Assembly: GCF_004359215.1 (NCBI RefSeq)
Contig: NC_090614.1
Span: forward strand, 4,134,387 to 4,198,386
Direction of reading: 5' to 3'
From: Bremia lactucae
Lineage: Eukaryota; Oomycota; Peronosporomycetes; Peronosporales; Peronosporaceae
Length of the DNA: 64,000 nt
The notes under the pieces were generated by a model, which saw only the letters and a list, made by a program, of their open reading frames with translations, did no database searches and had not been told where the DNA came from. A program made the position numbers and the translations under genes. This document shows, piece by piece, positions 33,163 through 44,869 of the stretch. Position 1 is the first letter of the stretch, and the number at the start of each line of letters is the position of its first letter.

Positions 33163-34073
33163 CTTCACGTCAATAGGAACCACTTGGTAAAATAGCTCTC
33201 GATACTACGAATAAAATAATAAAGAACTAAATTTTACCCCTCACATACATTCCATGTATTTTTAGGGGAACCGATTTGGCCACATCCCTTGCTTATTCAA
33301 TCTGTATTTATGAGAGTAGTGCACTAATAGCAACTTCTCGGTAACTATGCACTTCCGCAAGAATTGGTAGAAATAAAAGTAATGTAAATTCATCGAGATA
33401 AACCTCCTAAGTCATTATGCATGCGCAAGAGTCCACCTCCGACCTTGTCGCCTATCTCCAGCTCAACTTCTCTCTCGTGCTCGACTTGCTGCCCTATCTT
33501 ATCGCTCTTTTTATGACTTGCCAATCAAGTGCGGGCGCTCTTGGCCTTCTATCACCTGTTAAAAACAGTACATTTTACATCCCCGAACGAAAAACTGTTG
33601 ATGTTAGACATTTTGTGAATGCCCAAACGTCATGATGACGTTTGAATGTAATCGTTTTGCAACGGACACAGAAAGTGAAACTACAGCAATCGGTTATATG
33701 AAGAAAGGAACGACTCATGTGAGACCTTTGTAGTGCTTCTACAAAGGAGTTGCTGGTTGCATGTGTAAGTTTCTAAAGACTAATAGACTTTCCAATTTAC
33801 TTCCTGACTACAAGTTGTCTTCTCTGCTATAATAAATCTATAAAACGTGCCCACGAACGGTCACACCAATTACACTACTCTCATATAGATAATTATGGTG
33901 TGGCTAAAGCGAGTCCCTAGACTAATTAAGTTCTACCAAAAGCTAAAGGGCGATCTAAAGACGATTCTAAAGGAATAATTGTTGATTTTGCGATGCAGTG
34001 GAATGATTCATACAAAAAAATACTTTTTATGTGTAGCTTTTATTCGATTACAACAAGCGACGGTGAGGGGTAT
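33163..34073. other. Unassigned 0.9-kb stretch left of Gypsy E
   Basis: A 72-codon plus-strand frame (33417-33635) has a hydrophobic middle, and a second broken frame (about 33640-33830) reads like old coding sequence with cysteines. No RxLR, Crinkler or other effector motif was found. The last five bases (GGTAT) are the target duplication of Gypsy E. Confidence 0.35.
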
Positions 34074-34386
34074 TGTAACGGGGCTAGAACAACCCGTACT
34101 TAGCTTACACTATTTCTAACGCTTTGAGGAAGCCTCAAAGCCCAAGTTTTTGGTGTTTAGTATTTAACTCTGTTTTATATTTTGTCTTTTAATCATCCTA
34201 AGTACGAATGGTTCATGGAAACCACTCAATCTACGTGCCTATATCTTACTGGCTAATAATGGGACTGAGCCCATTAAACCAGCTAAAATACGACGTGCTA
34301 CTTTCGCTAACTCGAAAGTAACACCTCTACTTAAGTAACATGTAAACTTAATTCAAACTACTTATGTAACGGGGCGGCCCATTACA
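34074..34386 (-). repeat. 3' LTR of Gypsy E
   Basis: Starts TGTAACGGGG and ends GGCCCATTACA on the plus strand. The terminal bases form a near-perfect inverted repeat. Just inside it, 34387-34400 is the complement of a polypurine tract (TTGAGAAGGGGTGA on the minus strand). Confidence 0.92.
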
Positions 34387-34462
34387 TCACCCCTTCTCAA
34401 GACAGCACTCACACACCGTGAGTGCTCAACTACAAGACCCTAACGGCCGCTCAAACCAAACG

Positions 34463-35842
34463 ATGACTGAAGACGCGAACATTAACACCACAGCACTCCC
34501 GCGCACTATCAGCGGGAGTTCGATAGACCACGTGATGGATCAGCACCTGATCCCTTGGGCGCTATACGACTTGTCCGGAGCTCGAGCTCCGGACTCTCTT
34601 GAAACGATGCAGGATTACTTCAGGCGTTTCCGTGGATTACGCGGAAAGAGTCTTGATGGCATCTCGTACGAGTCGCTCCAGCGTTCTTGGTGCGCGTTCA
34701 TCCGGGGGTGGAACCGGATGCTTGAAGACGGAAGGAGCTTTCAGCAGTGGCTTGCTAATCGCGAAGATACCCACGCCGAACACTCAGTCGGTGTGCTGCG
34801 CGAGAAGGTATGCGAGAACGCGTGGAACGTAGATCGACTCTGCTACGTTCACTTGCACGAATCTTGTAACTCCTGTGACTCGATGCCTCGTCCAACTCGC
34901 GAAACTTGGCAACGACACGTCGCTGAGTATCCATTCAGCGAATATGAAAAGCTCTGGATCGGACGGTATGAGCGCAGCTTGATAGAGCACAAGACCGCGG
35001 TTAATCGTGGCGCGGCGCGCTGGCGACACCACTCGCGTTCTCGGGGTTGTGGTGCCACGCGCTCGCCACGACGTTCTCGTTCGCGTGGTCGTGGTGACAC
35101 ACGTTCAGCACGACGTTCTCGTCGTCGCTCTTCCTCTCGTCGTCGTGGTGATGTTTCACCACGACATTCTCGCAATCGCTCTTGGTCTCGTAGTCGTGGT
35201 GACGCTTCATCACGACACAGTAGTCGTTCGTCTCGTCCTCGCTCACCGCGAGAACACTCAGGTCGTCGACCAAATCTGAACCAAGCGTATGCACGGACTC
35301 GTATGCCCGAACGAGGTCTGGAACGTCTCGAAGGAGCGAAGAGCGCGGTTCCCACGTATCCTGCTCGGGTGGAAACCCGAGCAAACGTACACGATACTTT
35401 CGCGCGGTTGGAACCACGCGCGCATGGTGTCGCGACGATGTCGTTTAGCGATCAGGGTCCTCGTGACCCAACAAACGTTCCACGATCCAGCGCTTCTGAC
35501 CTTCCGCGTCCACAAGCGGCGGTGGGCCCTCGCGATGGTAATGCTGGCGTCCTGGTTGCCCAGGACGATGTTGATGCGGCTGTTAACAAGGCTGTCGATG
35601 CCCAGCTGGAAGCTGAAGCTGCCCTTGATCGAGCTGCGCGGGCTGAGAGAACAGCGAGCGAGATTCGACAGTCGAACCGCGAGCTGCTTGAACGGATGCG
35701 GAACCTGGAACGCCAGGTTCTTGGGCACGCGCAGACTGGGACGCAGCCGCGTCCGATGTCGCTGGCGCGTCGAGCAAGGCGAGAGGGAAGGTCGACCTAT
35801 GAGCCTTTGATCCCGAGGACGGAGCCAACCCGTGAAGCGTAG
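34463..35842 (+). CDS. Antisense open reading frame of Gypsy E (SR-rich, coiled-coil)
   Basis: This 459-codon frame runs opposite to gag-pol, from 77 bp inside the 3' LTR to beyond the integrase C-terminus. The frame can extend to a GTG at 34418, but 34463 is the first in-frame ATG. The N-terminal third is globular-looking (VMDQHLIPWALYDLSG, SLQRSWCAFIRGWN, CYVHLHESCNSC, EYEKLWIGRYERSL). The middle (about residues 180-265) is an Arg/Ser-rich tract of RSRS-type repeats, as in nuclear splicing-factor-like proteins. The end (about residues 370-430) is an Ala/Glu/Arg-rich predicted coiled coil. A broken homologue lies in the same position in the element at 62.2 kb. I do not recognise a named family. 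RNA binding, or an antisense regulator of the element, is only inference. The alternative is a chance frame opposite a biased coding region, which the homologue argues against. Confidence 0.6.
   Translation: MTEDANINTTALPRTISGSSIDHVMDQHLIPWALYDLSGARAPDSLETMQDYFRRFRGLRGKSLDGISYESLQRSWCAFIRGWNRMLEDGRSFQQWLANREDTHAEHSVGVLREKVCENAWNVDRLCYVHLHESCNSCDSMPRPTRETWQRHVAEYPFSEYEKLWIGRYERSLIEHKTAVNRGAARWRHHSRSRGCGATRSPRRSRSRGRGDTRSARRSRRRSSSRRRGDVSPRHSRNRSWSRSRGDASSRHSSRSSRPRSPREHSGRRPNLNQAYARTRMPERGLERLEGAKSAVPTYPARVETRANVHDTFARLEPRAHGVATMSFSDQGPRDPTNVPRSSASDLPRPQAAVGPRDGNAGVLVAQDDVDAAVNKAVDAQLEAEAALDRAARAERTASEIRQSNRELLERMRNLERQVLGHAQTGTQPRPMSLARRARREGRSTYEPLIPRTEPTREA
35001..35600 (-). pseudogene. Gypsy E chromodomain, interrupted by two stops
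   Basis: In the integrase frame a chromodomain is legible: PPPLVDAEGQKRWIVERLLG, then RVRLLGFPPEQDTWEPRSSL and the VPDLVRAYES tail. One TAA (35581-35583) ends the integrase frame just before it, and a second TAA lies inside the domain near 35445. Chromodomains guide chromovirus integration to particular chromatin. Here it could be made only by readthrough. The opposite strand over the same bases is open (the antisense frame). Confidence 0.8.
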
Positions 35843-38800
35843 CTGGACGATACTCCTTGAGCCGCCCGACGTAAAACGTCGGGTGAAGTCGCAGTGACGA
35901 AGGGATGTCCAGCGTGTATGCGTCGCCGATTGCCTTGAGTATCGTGAATGGGCCGATGAAACGTGGCGCGAGTTTGCTCGCGCCGAGATTGGTTACTGCA
36001 GAATCTCGTAGGCCTTCAGTAGATAACAATACACGATCACCCTTCTTGAAGGTACTCATGTTCTTTCTGCCACGTTTGTCTGCATTCGCTTTCTGTCTAT
36101 CCACTGCAGATCGAAGAGTATCGCGTACAAACCTCGTGATGGCTTGACGTTGGAGTATAAACTCTGACACAGCCATGTCATTAATTAGTTGCGCCGATTC
36201 AATCGGCGCGTAGTTGGCTTGAGGTCTTCGCATACCCGAAGAAAGGTCAATCAGCGTCTGTGCAGCCCATTGAGCTAGCGGGGACGCCACGTCACGTGGC
36301 GTCAAAACAGAGGACTTCACCTTGGATTGGGTGACAACATTCGCGCTCAGAATACCGTGAGCTGCACTCGACCGTTGTTTACCACTATCACCCCCCGCCA
36401 GAGTGGAGCCACGAAAAGCTGTGGGTTGACCCACGGCAAGAAGAGTAGGTACACGAGGATGACTGGCGGAATTTGCAAAAAATTGCGTCAACCCCGTTGA
36501 CGCGTGAACCGCGTTGTTGAGTGCAAACTCCGCGAGTGGCAAAAATGCACTCCAACTCGTAAAGGAAGTAGCGTAACTTCGATAAACATCTTCGAGGACC
36601 CGGTGAACCCTCTCTGTTTGCCCATCCGTTTCCGGATGAGCTGCTGTCGACATCTGCAGCTTCGTGCCAAGCAACTCGAACAATGACGTCCAAAACGCCG
36701 ATGTGAAACGAGGATCACGGTCCGAGACTATGTTGTCTGGTAGACCGTGATGGCGAAACACATTGTCAACGAAGTCCACCGCGGTCTCAGCCGCGGTGAT
36801 CGTTGCATGAACACGCACCAGATGTGTCATTTTGCTAAATCTGTCCACAGAGACCAGAATACCCGTTCGGTCTTGGCCATCGGGTGCAAGCCCGAAGATA
36901 AAGTCCATTGAAACCGAGCGCCAAGCCCCAGATGCAATCGCAGAGGTCGCAGGGGTGCCTGCGACGATGGAGATGGCTTCACACGCTGACATATTTCGCA
37001 GGTGCGAATCCAGTTTCGATCCCATTTGTACATGTGGGGCCAGAAGAAGTCAAGTGAGACAGACGCGAATGTCTTTCCGCGGCCCAGATGACCGCTAATT
37101 GGGACATAATGGTACTCGCGGATGATACGAGCACGCAAATCCAAGTCATTCGCAATCTCCGTTTGAGATGCATCGATTTTATCGATGCTGTAAAACAGCA
37201 AATCACCGTCCATACTGTATCGTTTAATGTGTTCACGCTTCGTCCGCGAAAGAGCTCCCGGTGCAGCATCACTGGAAGCGCGCAGATAGGCAATAATGTC
37301 CGCGTAATCCGGATCGTTCGCGTAAACCGCGACGATTTCATCGAAAAGGCATAACTTGGGAGTGACCCGAGTTAGATTCAACGACACACACGTCGCACAT
37401 CGATCGTCTTCATCGTCGTCGTCAGTTGCCTGACGACTCCGTACCATACGAGGATCATAATCTGGACGTCGTGACAGTGCGTCAGCAAGAATGTTAGTCT
37501 TGCCTGGCTTGTAGTGCTCGACGAAGTTGTAGTCGGAGAAGAAAGAGAGCCACCGTTCCATCCGCTGTGACAGGTGTGGGCTCTTCATCGCAGTACGCAG
37601 CAATGCATGATCAGTATACGAGCGAACGGCGTTCGCCTAGTAGGTGGACACGAAACTTGATGAGTGCGTAGCGCATAGCTAATAGCATATTATCGTGGAC
37701 CGGATAGTTCTTCCCCGCTGGCTTCATCTGTCGTGATTGGTAACTCACGACTTTTTCACGGCCCTCATGATCAAACTGCATGAGGGCGCAACCAATTGCA
37801 AAGTCACTTGAATCACACACCACGTGAAACAGCTTGGTGTCGTCAGGGAGTATTAACACTGGCGCTGACGCCAGGCTCTTCTTCACTGCGTCAAAGGCAG
37901 CTTGATGCTCGGGACGCCACGACCACGTGGCGTCTTTCTTCAGAAGTGACGATAGAGGCTGTATAGAACCGGCGTAATCTTTTGTGTACTTTTGCAAGTA
38001 ATTAGCTAGACCGAGGCATTAACGCAACTCCGTAGGGTTCTTGGGTGTGGGCCAAGAGCAGATTGACGACACCTTCTCTGGATCGGCTCGAACTCCCGAT
38101 TTACTCACGTAACAACCCAGCACCGAAATCTCCGGTGCACAGAATACACACTTCTTCAAGTTTGCATATAACTTGTTATCCCGCATGACTTGAAACACCT
38201 GCTTCAGGTGTTGAAGGTGAACTTGGACAGCACTGAGGTTGCCCTCAGCGCGACTGTGGACAAAAATGTCATCGAAGTAGCTAGGAGCAAAGTCTCGAAG
38301 CGGTCTCAACACTTGAGATACCATGCGATTGAAAGTGGCTGGTGCGTTCTTTAATCTTTGTGGCATCACCAGCCACTCCCATAGCATACCTCTCGGGGTA
38401 CTCACCGCAGTGAGTGGTATGTCACTCTGTCGCATCAAGATCTGGTAGAAGCCATCGGTCAGATAGATGGCGCTGAAGATGACGCTACCTGACATGGAGT
38501 TAAGAACCATGTCTTTCCTGGGATAAGCTTTTGGGCAGGAATAGTGGCATCGTTTAGCTTGTTAAACGCATGCACTATACGCCAGCCTCCCGTAGCCTTG
38601 TTCACGCAGAAGGTTCAACTCGATTGGGGTGAGACACTCTCACGCCCATGACCGGCCTTGCGACGACCTTCGAAGAATGCATCAATAGCCTCGACTTGGT
38701 CTCGAGGCAACGGCCACTGGCGTGTCACACGATATTTCGATCCTGGCACGAGATCAATCTCGTGCCGAACACCACGATCAGCAGGAAGTTCAGCCGGAAT

Positions 38801-40278
38801 CTTCTCCGGGAAAATGTCTGCGTACTCTCGAGCAATGTCATAGACGGGTTACCAGACTCGCGCAGAGCCTCCCAAGATTGCGACGCAAATCTTTCTTCGC
38901 GCGCTGACTTTTGTTCAGCGCTTCGAGGGCGCGTCATTCGCTCCTCATTCGGATCATAGGTCACCTCCTTGGTGACCAGACATACTTGTTCCACTGTGCC
39001 TCCCTTGAGGTTGCGTAGAAAATGCTTCCAGAATAGTCCTGGAAGGCTCGTAATCGACGACGCGTCGCGAGGGGGACTCGTGACCTCAATGTACTGGCGC
39101 CTTTGTGGACTCCCGTCCATGTACACAATAGCGTGGACACATTCCAACGCTGAGTTCTCGTAGCTTGCGTCCCCATCGTGCTTTGAGGCTATGCTCGAAG
39201 CTGGCGAACCGCAGTCAGGTGTTAAATCTGCACCCCCCTCTAGACGCTGGATGTCCTCATCCAGGACGTCGAAATTGCGCGACGGGAGTAGCCCATACTC
39301 GTCCGTCGACGCATGATGCGGGAGCGCCTGCTCGACCGCCACAAACTCGTGTGGGAGCCCCTGCTCGACCACGTCTTGCTCATGTGGGAACCTCTGTTCG
39401 ACCATCATGTTCGCACGAGGGGACTCTTGTCCATCCACGTCACACTCGGTGGCGAGCCCCTGCTCGGCCACATCTTGCCCTTGTGGGAGCCTCTGCTCGA
39501 CCACAATGGGTGCAGGTGGGAACACCTGTTCGACCACTACTCTCTCATGCAGGAACCTCTGTTCGACCGCGTCGTCTTCGCGCGGGATTCACTGCTCGTC
39601 CGCGTCGTCATTACGCGGGAGCCACCGCACGTCCACGTTGGACTCCTCGCTGCAAAGCGAGGAGACCTCGTCACTCGTGCGTAGGAGCACGGAATAAGCG
39701 GTACAGAGACGCTCACTCTGTACCCCGCCGGTGTCGTGGATGTACGATCCACTACTGTAACGCTCGGCCAATCACTTGGAGACACCAACAGATGGGTAAA
39801 CACTTCGCTGACGTCGAACTTCCTTCGATGTTTCACTGATCTGGTTAACCAGTCGATCTGAAATTTATAGCGTGCCAACCATGGCATGCCCAGGATGCAA
39901 TCGAACGCATAATTCATCTCAATCACAAGAAATTGTCGTTACTGCGAAAGCAGTCAAAAGTGTACGGCAACGACACTTCGCGCCGCGATACGCGGCGTGG
40001 TTCCCGTCAGCGAGCTTGACAACAACTTGGCCAGGTCCCTCGTGGACCTGGATGCTGGGTGGCAGCATTGACACGCAAGATTCACGGAAGAAATTGTTTG
40101 TCGCTCCTGAATCCAGGAGCGCTCGTAGACGCTCGTAGAGGTCGCCGGATACCAGCGACATGTAATTAACAATAATCAGACGTGAATCACCACTCGCAGT
40201 GGTGGCATTTGACCGTGCACGCAGCACAGATGGGCTGGAAGGTCGGGCTGCCACCGGTGGACCCGGACCTCCCTTCAA
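35583..40278 (-). pseudogene. Gypsy E pol, copy left of the N gap (protease-RT-RNase H-integrase)
   Basis: Right to left: protease with LLDSGATNNFF (40278-39919), and a frame change to ILGMPWLARYKF (39926 on). A linker with 33-bp tandem repeats follows. RT (38510-38019) has an intact catalytic YFDD in APSYFDDIFVHSRAE, then a stop before CLGLANYL. RNase H (37997-37611) has CDSSDFAIGCALMQFD and ends in a frameshift. The integrase zinc region is at 37603-36827 (H-x-GHLGRGKT, C-x2-C in RTCEICQRV). A further frameshift leads to the integrase core (37025-35583), with the three acidic residues in SMDFIFGL, SDRDPRF and DGQTERVHRVLED. The C-terminal GPFTILKAIGD...FYVGRLKEY block follows. At least four frame changes and two stops make it non-functional as written. 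Confidence 0.9.
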
Positions 40279-40332
40279 ACCAGTAGGGCGCCCTGCACCT
40301 ACTGGTCTCGTCCGTTTTTTGGACGAGTGGGC
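35805..40332 (-). repeat. 4,528-bp duplicated block, left copy (see 40338-44865)
   Basis: Every feature of this block recurs at a constant offset of 4,533 bp in 40338-44865, apart from two bases at the contig edge. The two copies are separated only by the five Ns. This is the pattern of two overlapping contigs placed side by side without merging. Confidence 0.93.
39284..39612 (-). repeat. About ten 33-bp tandem repeats in the protease-RT linker (left copy)
   Basis: The minus-strand frame shows 11-residue units of the type [22 protein letters not shown] and [11 protein letters not shown], about ten in a row, diverged from one another. One unit has a TGA stop in place of arginine (EQ-stop-IPRE). 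The right copy is at 43817-44145. Confidence 0.8.
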
Positions 40333-40337
40333 NNNNN
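40333..40337. other. Assembly gap (5 N)
   Basis: Five unresolved bases join two contigs that overlap by about 4.5 kb (see the duplicated blocks on both sides). The gap size is therefore not real. Confidence 0.98.
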
Positions 40338-40344
40338 CTTTGAC

Positions 40345-43300
40345 TCCGAGGACGGAGCCAACCCGTGAAGCGTAGCTGGACGATACTCCTTGAGCCGCCC
40401 GACGTAAAACGTCGGGTGAAGTCGCAGTGACGAAGGGATGTCCAGCGTGTATGCGTCGCCGATTGCCTTGAGTATCGTGAATGGGCCGATGAAACGTGGC
40501 GCGAGTTTGCTCGCGCCGAGATTGGTTACTGCAGAATCTCGTAGGCCTTCAGTAGATAACAATACACGATCACCCTTCTTGAAGGTACTCATGTTCTTTC
40601 TGCCACGTTTGTCTGCATTCGCTTTCTGTCTATCCACTGCAGATCGAAGAGTATCGCGTACAAACCTCGTGATGGCTTGACGTTGGAGTATAAACTCTGA
40701 CACAGCCATGTCATTAATTAGTTGCGCCGATTCAATCGGCGCGTAGTTGGCTTGAGGTCTTCGCATACCCGAAGAAAGGTCAATCAGCGTCTGTGCAGCC
40801 CATTGAGCTAGCGGGGACGCCACGTCACGTGGCGTCAAAACAGAGGACTTCACCTTGGATTGGGTGACAACATTCGCGCTCAGAATACCGTGAGCTGCAC
40901 TCGACCGTTGTTTACCACTATCACCCCCCGCCAGAGTGGAGCCACGAAAAGCTGTGGGTTGACCCACGGCAAGAAGAGTAGGTACACGAGGATGACTGGC
41001 GGAATTTGCAAAAAATTGCGTCAACCCCGTTGACGCGTGAACCGCGTTGTTGAGTGCAAACTCCGCGAGTGGCAAAAATGCACTCCAACTCGTAAAGGAA
41101 GTAGCGTAACTTCGATAAACATCTTCGAGGACCCGGTGAACCCTCTCTGTTTGCCCATCCGTTTCCGGATGAGCTGCTGTCGACATCTGCAGCTTCGTGC
41201 CAAGCAACTCGAACAATGACGTCCAAAACGCCGATGTGAAACGAGGATCACGGTCCGAGACTATGTTGTCTGGTAGACCGTGATGGCGAAACACATTGTC
41301 AACGAAGTCCACCGCGGTCTCAGCCGCGGTGATCGTTGCATGAACACGCACCAGATGTGTCATTTTGCTAAATCTGTCCACAGAGACCAGAATACCCGTT
41401 CGGTCTTGGCCATCGGGTGCAAGCCCGAAGATAAAGTCCATTGAAACCGAGCGCCAAGCCCCAGATGCAATCGCAGAGGTCGCAGGGGTGCCTGCGACGA
41501 TGGAGATGGCTTCACACGCTGACATATTTCGCAGGTGCGAATCCAGTTTCGATCCCATTTGTACATGTGGGGCCAGAAGAAGTCAAGTGAGACAGACGCG
41601 AATGTCTTTCCGCGGCCCAGATGACCGCTAATTGGGACATAATGGTACTCGCGGATGATACGAGCACGCAAATCCAAGTCATTCGCAATCTCCGTTTGAG
41701 ATGCATCGATTTTATCGATGCTGTAAAACAGCAAATCACCGTCCATACTGTATCGTTTAATGTGTTCACGCTTCGTCCGCGAAAGAGCTCCCGGTGCAGC
41801 ATCACTGGAAGCGCGCAGATAGGCAATAATGTCCGCGTAATCCGGATCGTTCGCGTAAACCGCGACGATTTCATCGAAAAGGCATAACTTGGGAGTGACC
41901 CGAGTTAGATTCAACGACACACACGTCGCACATCGATCGTCTTCATCGTCGTCGTCAGTTGCCTGACGACTCCGTACCATACGAGGATCATAATCTGGAC
42001 GTCGTGACAGTGCGTCAGCAAGAATGTTAGTCTTGCCTGGCTTGTAGTGCTCGACGAAGTTGTAGTCGGAGAAGAAAGAGAGCCACCGTTCCATCCGCTG
42101 TGACAGGTGTGGGCTCTTCATCGCAGTACGCAGCAATGCATGATCAGTATACGAGCGAACGGCGTTCGCCTAGTAGGTGGACACGAAACTTGATGAGTGC
42201 GTAGCGCATAGCTAATAGCATATTATCGTGGACCGGATAGTTCTTCCCCGCTGGCTTCATCTGTCGTGATTGGTAACTCACGACTTTTTCACGGCCCTCA
42301 TGATCAAACTGCATGAGGGCGCAACCAATTGCAAAGTCACTTGAATCACACACCACGTGAAACAGCTTGGTGTCGTCAGGGAGTATTAACACTGGCGCTG
42401 ACGCCAGGCTCTTCTTCACTGCGTCAAAGGCAGCTTGATGCTCGGGACGCCACGACCACGTGGCGTCTTTCTTCAGAAGTGACGATAGAGGCTGTATAGA
42501 ACCGGCGTAATCTTTTGTGTACTTTTGCAAGTAATTAGCTAGACCGAGGCATTAACGCAACTCCGTAGGGTTCTTGGGTGTGGGCCAAGAGCAGATTGAC
42601 GACACCTTCTCTGGATCGGCTCGAACTCCCGATTTACTCACGTAACAACCCAGCACCGAAATCTCCGGTGCACAGAATACACACTTCTTCAAGTTTGCAT
42701 ATAACTTGTTATCCCGCATGACTTGAAACACCTGCTTCAGGTGTTGAAGGTGAACTTGGACAGCACTGAGGTTGCCCTCAGCGCGACTGTGGACAAAAAT
42801 GTCATCGAAGTAGCTAGGAGCAAAGTCTCGAAGCGGTCTCAACACTTGAGATACCATGCGATTGAAAGTGGCTGGTGCGTTCTTTAATCTTTGTGGCATC
42901 ACCAGCCACTCCCATAGCATACCTCTCGGGGTACTCACCGCAGTGAGTGGTATGTCACTCTGTCGCATCAAGATCTGGTAGAAGCCATCGGTCAGATAGA
43001 TGGCGCTGAAGATGACGCTACCTGACATGGAGTTAAGAACCATGTCTTTCCTGGGATAAGCTTTTGGGCAGGAATAGTGGCATCGTTTAGCTTGTTAAAC
43101 GCATGCACTATACGCCAGCCTCCCGTAGCCTTGTTCACGCAGAAGGTTCAACTCGATTGGGGTGAGACACTCTCACGCCCATGACCGGCCTTGCGACGAC
43201 CTTCGAAGAATGCATCAATAGCCTCGACTTGGTCTCGAGGCAACGGCCACTGGCGTGTCACACGATATTTCGATCCTGGCACGAGATCAATCTCGTGCCG

Positions 43301-44811
43301 AACACCACGATCAGCAGGAAGTTCAGCCGGAATCTTCTCCGGGAAAATGTCTGCGTACTCTCGAGCAATGTCATAGACGGGTTACCAGACTCGCGCAGAG
43401 CCTCCCAAGATTGCGACGCAAATCTTTCTTCGCGCGCTGACTTTTGTTCAGCGCTTCGAGGGCGCGTCATTCGCTCCTCATTCGGATCATAGGTCACCTC
43501 CTTGGTGACCAGACATACTTGTTCCACTGTGCCTCCCTTGAGGTTGCGTAGAAAATGCTTCCAGAATAGTCCTGGAAGGCTCGTAATCGACGACGCGTCG
43601 CGAGGGGGACTCGTGACCTCAATGTACTGGCGCCTTTGTGGACTCCCGTCCATGTACACAATAGCGTGGACACATTCCAACGCTGAGTTCTCGTAGCTTG
43701 CGTCCCCATCGTGCTTTGAGGCTATGCTCGAAGCTGGCGAACCGCAGTCAGGTGTTAAATCTGCACCCCCCTCTAGACGCTGGATGTCCTCATCCAGGAC
43801 GTCGAAATTGCGCGACGGGAGTAGCCCATACTCGTCCGTCGACGCATGATGCGGGAGCGCCTGCTCGACCGCCACAAACTCGTGTGGGAGCCCCTGCTCG
43901 ACCACGTCTTGCTCATGTGGGAACCTCTGTTCGACCATCATGTTCGCACGAGGGGACTCTTGTCCATCCACGTCACACTCGGTGGCGAGCCCCTGCTCGG
44001 CCACATCTTGCCCTTGTGGGAGCCTCTGCTCGACCACAATGGGTGCAGGTGGGAACACCTGTTCGACCACTACTCTCTCATGCAGGAACCTCTGTTCGAC
44101 CGCGTCGTCTTCGCGCGGGATTCACTGCTCGTCCGCGTCGTCATTACGCGGGAGCCACCGCACGTCCACGTTGGACTCCTCGCTGCAAAGCGAGGAGACC
44201 TCGTCACTCGTGCGTAGGAGCACGGAATAAGCGGTACAGAGACGCTCACTCTGTACCCCGCCGGTGTCGTGGATGTACGATCCACTACTGTAACGCTCGG
44301 CCAATCACTTGGAGACACCAACAGATGGGTAAACACTTCGCTGACGTCGAACTTCCTTCGATGTTTCACTGATCTGGTTAACCAGTCGATCTGAAATTTA
44401 TAGCGTGCCAACCATGGCATGCCCAGGATGCAATCGAACGCATAATTCATCTCAATCACAAGAAATTGTCGTTACTGCGAAAGCAGTCAAAAGTGTACGG
44501 CAACGACACTTCGCGCCGCGATACGCGGCGTGGTTCCCGTCAGCGAGCTTGACAACAACTTGGCCAGGTCCCTCGTGGACCTGGATGCTGGGTGGCAGCA
44601 TTGACACGCAAGATTCACGGAAGAAATTGTTTGTCGCTCCTGAATCCAGGAGCGCTCGTAGACGCTCGTAGAGGTCGCCGGATACCAGCGACATGTAATT
44701 AACAATAATCAGACGTGAATCACCACTCGCAGTGGTGGCATTTGACCGTGCACGCAGCACAGATGGGCTGGAAGGTCGGGCTGCCACCGGTGGACCCGGA
44801 CCTCCCTTCAA
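40345..44811 (-). pseudogene. Gypsy E pol, copy right of the N gap
   Basis: Same domains, stops and frameshifts as 35583-40278: protease 44811-44452 and 44459-44070, RT 43043-42552 with YFDD, RNase H 42530-42144, integrase 42136-41360 and 41558-40345. The frame runs into the N gap and is cut before the chromodomain. Almost certainly the same genomic sequence as the left copy. Confidence 0.88.
43817..44145 (-). repeat. About ten 33-bp tandem repeats in the protease-RT linker (right copy)
   Basis: Same array as 39284-39612, offset by 4,533 bp. Confidence 0.8.
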
Positions 44812-44869
44812 ACCAGTAGGGCGCCCTGCACCTACTGGTCTCGTCCGTTTTTTGGACGAGTGGGCGGAG

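Larger units (their letters stand above)
40338..44865 (-). repeat. 4,528-bp duplicated block, right copy
   Basis: Right-hand copy of 35805-40332. It is the copy continuous with gag (from 44865 on), whereas the left copy is continuous with the chromodomain and 3' LTR. Confidence 0.93.

Noticed and set aside
33417..33635. Possible small secreted effector
   Set aside because: No RxLR-dEER, LFLAK or CRN motif, the hydrophobic segment is not N-terminal, and no cleavage site is evident.
39165..39839. 224-codon plus-strand frame rich in RPxxAxVG repeats (and its copy at 43698-44372)
   Set aside because: It is the complement of the 33-bp tandem repeat array and the protease-RT linker of Gypsy E. 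The sense strand gives meaningful VEQ-type repeats, so the periodicity explains the open frame.
40338..44865. A genuine tandem duplication of Gypsy pol
   Set aside because: Identity is complete by eye including all defects, and the junction is an N gap. A contig overlap explains it better.
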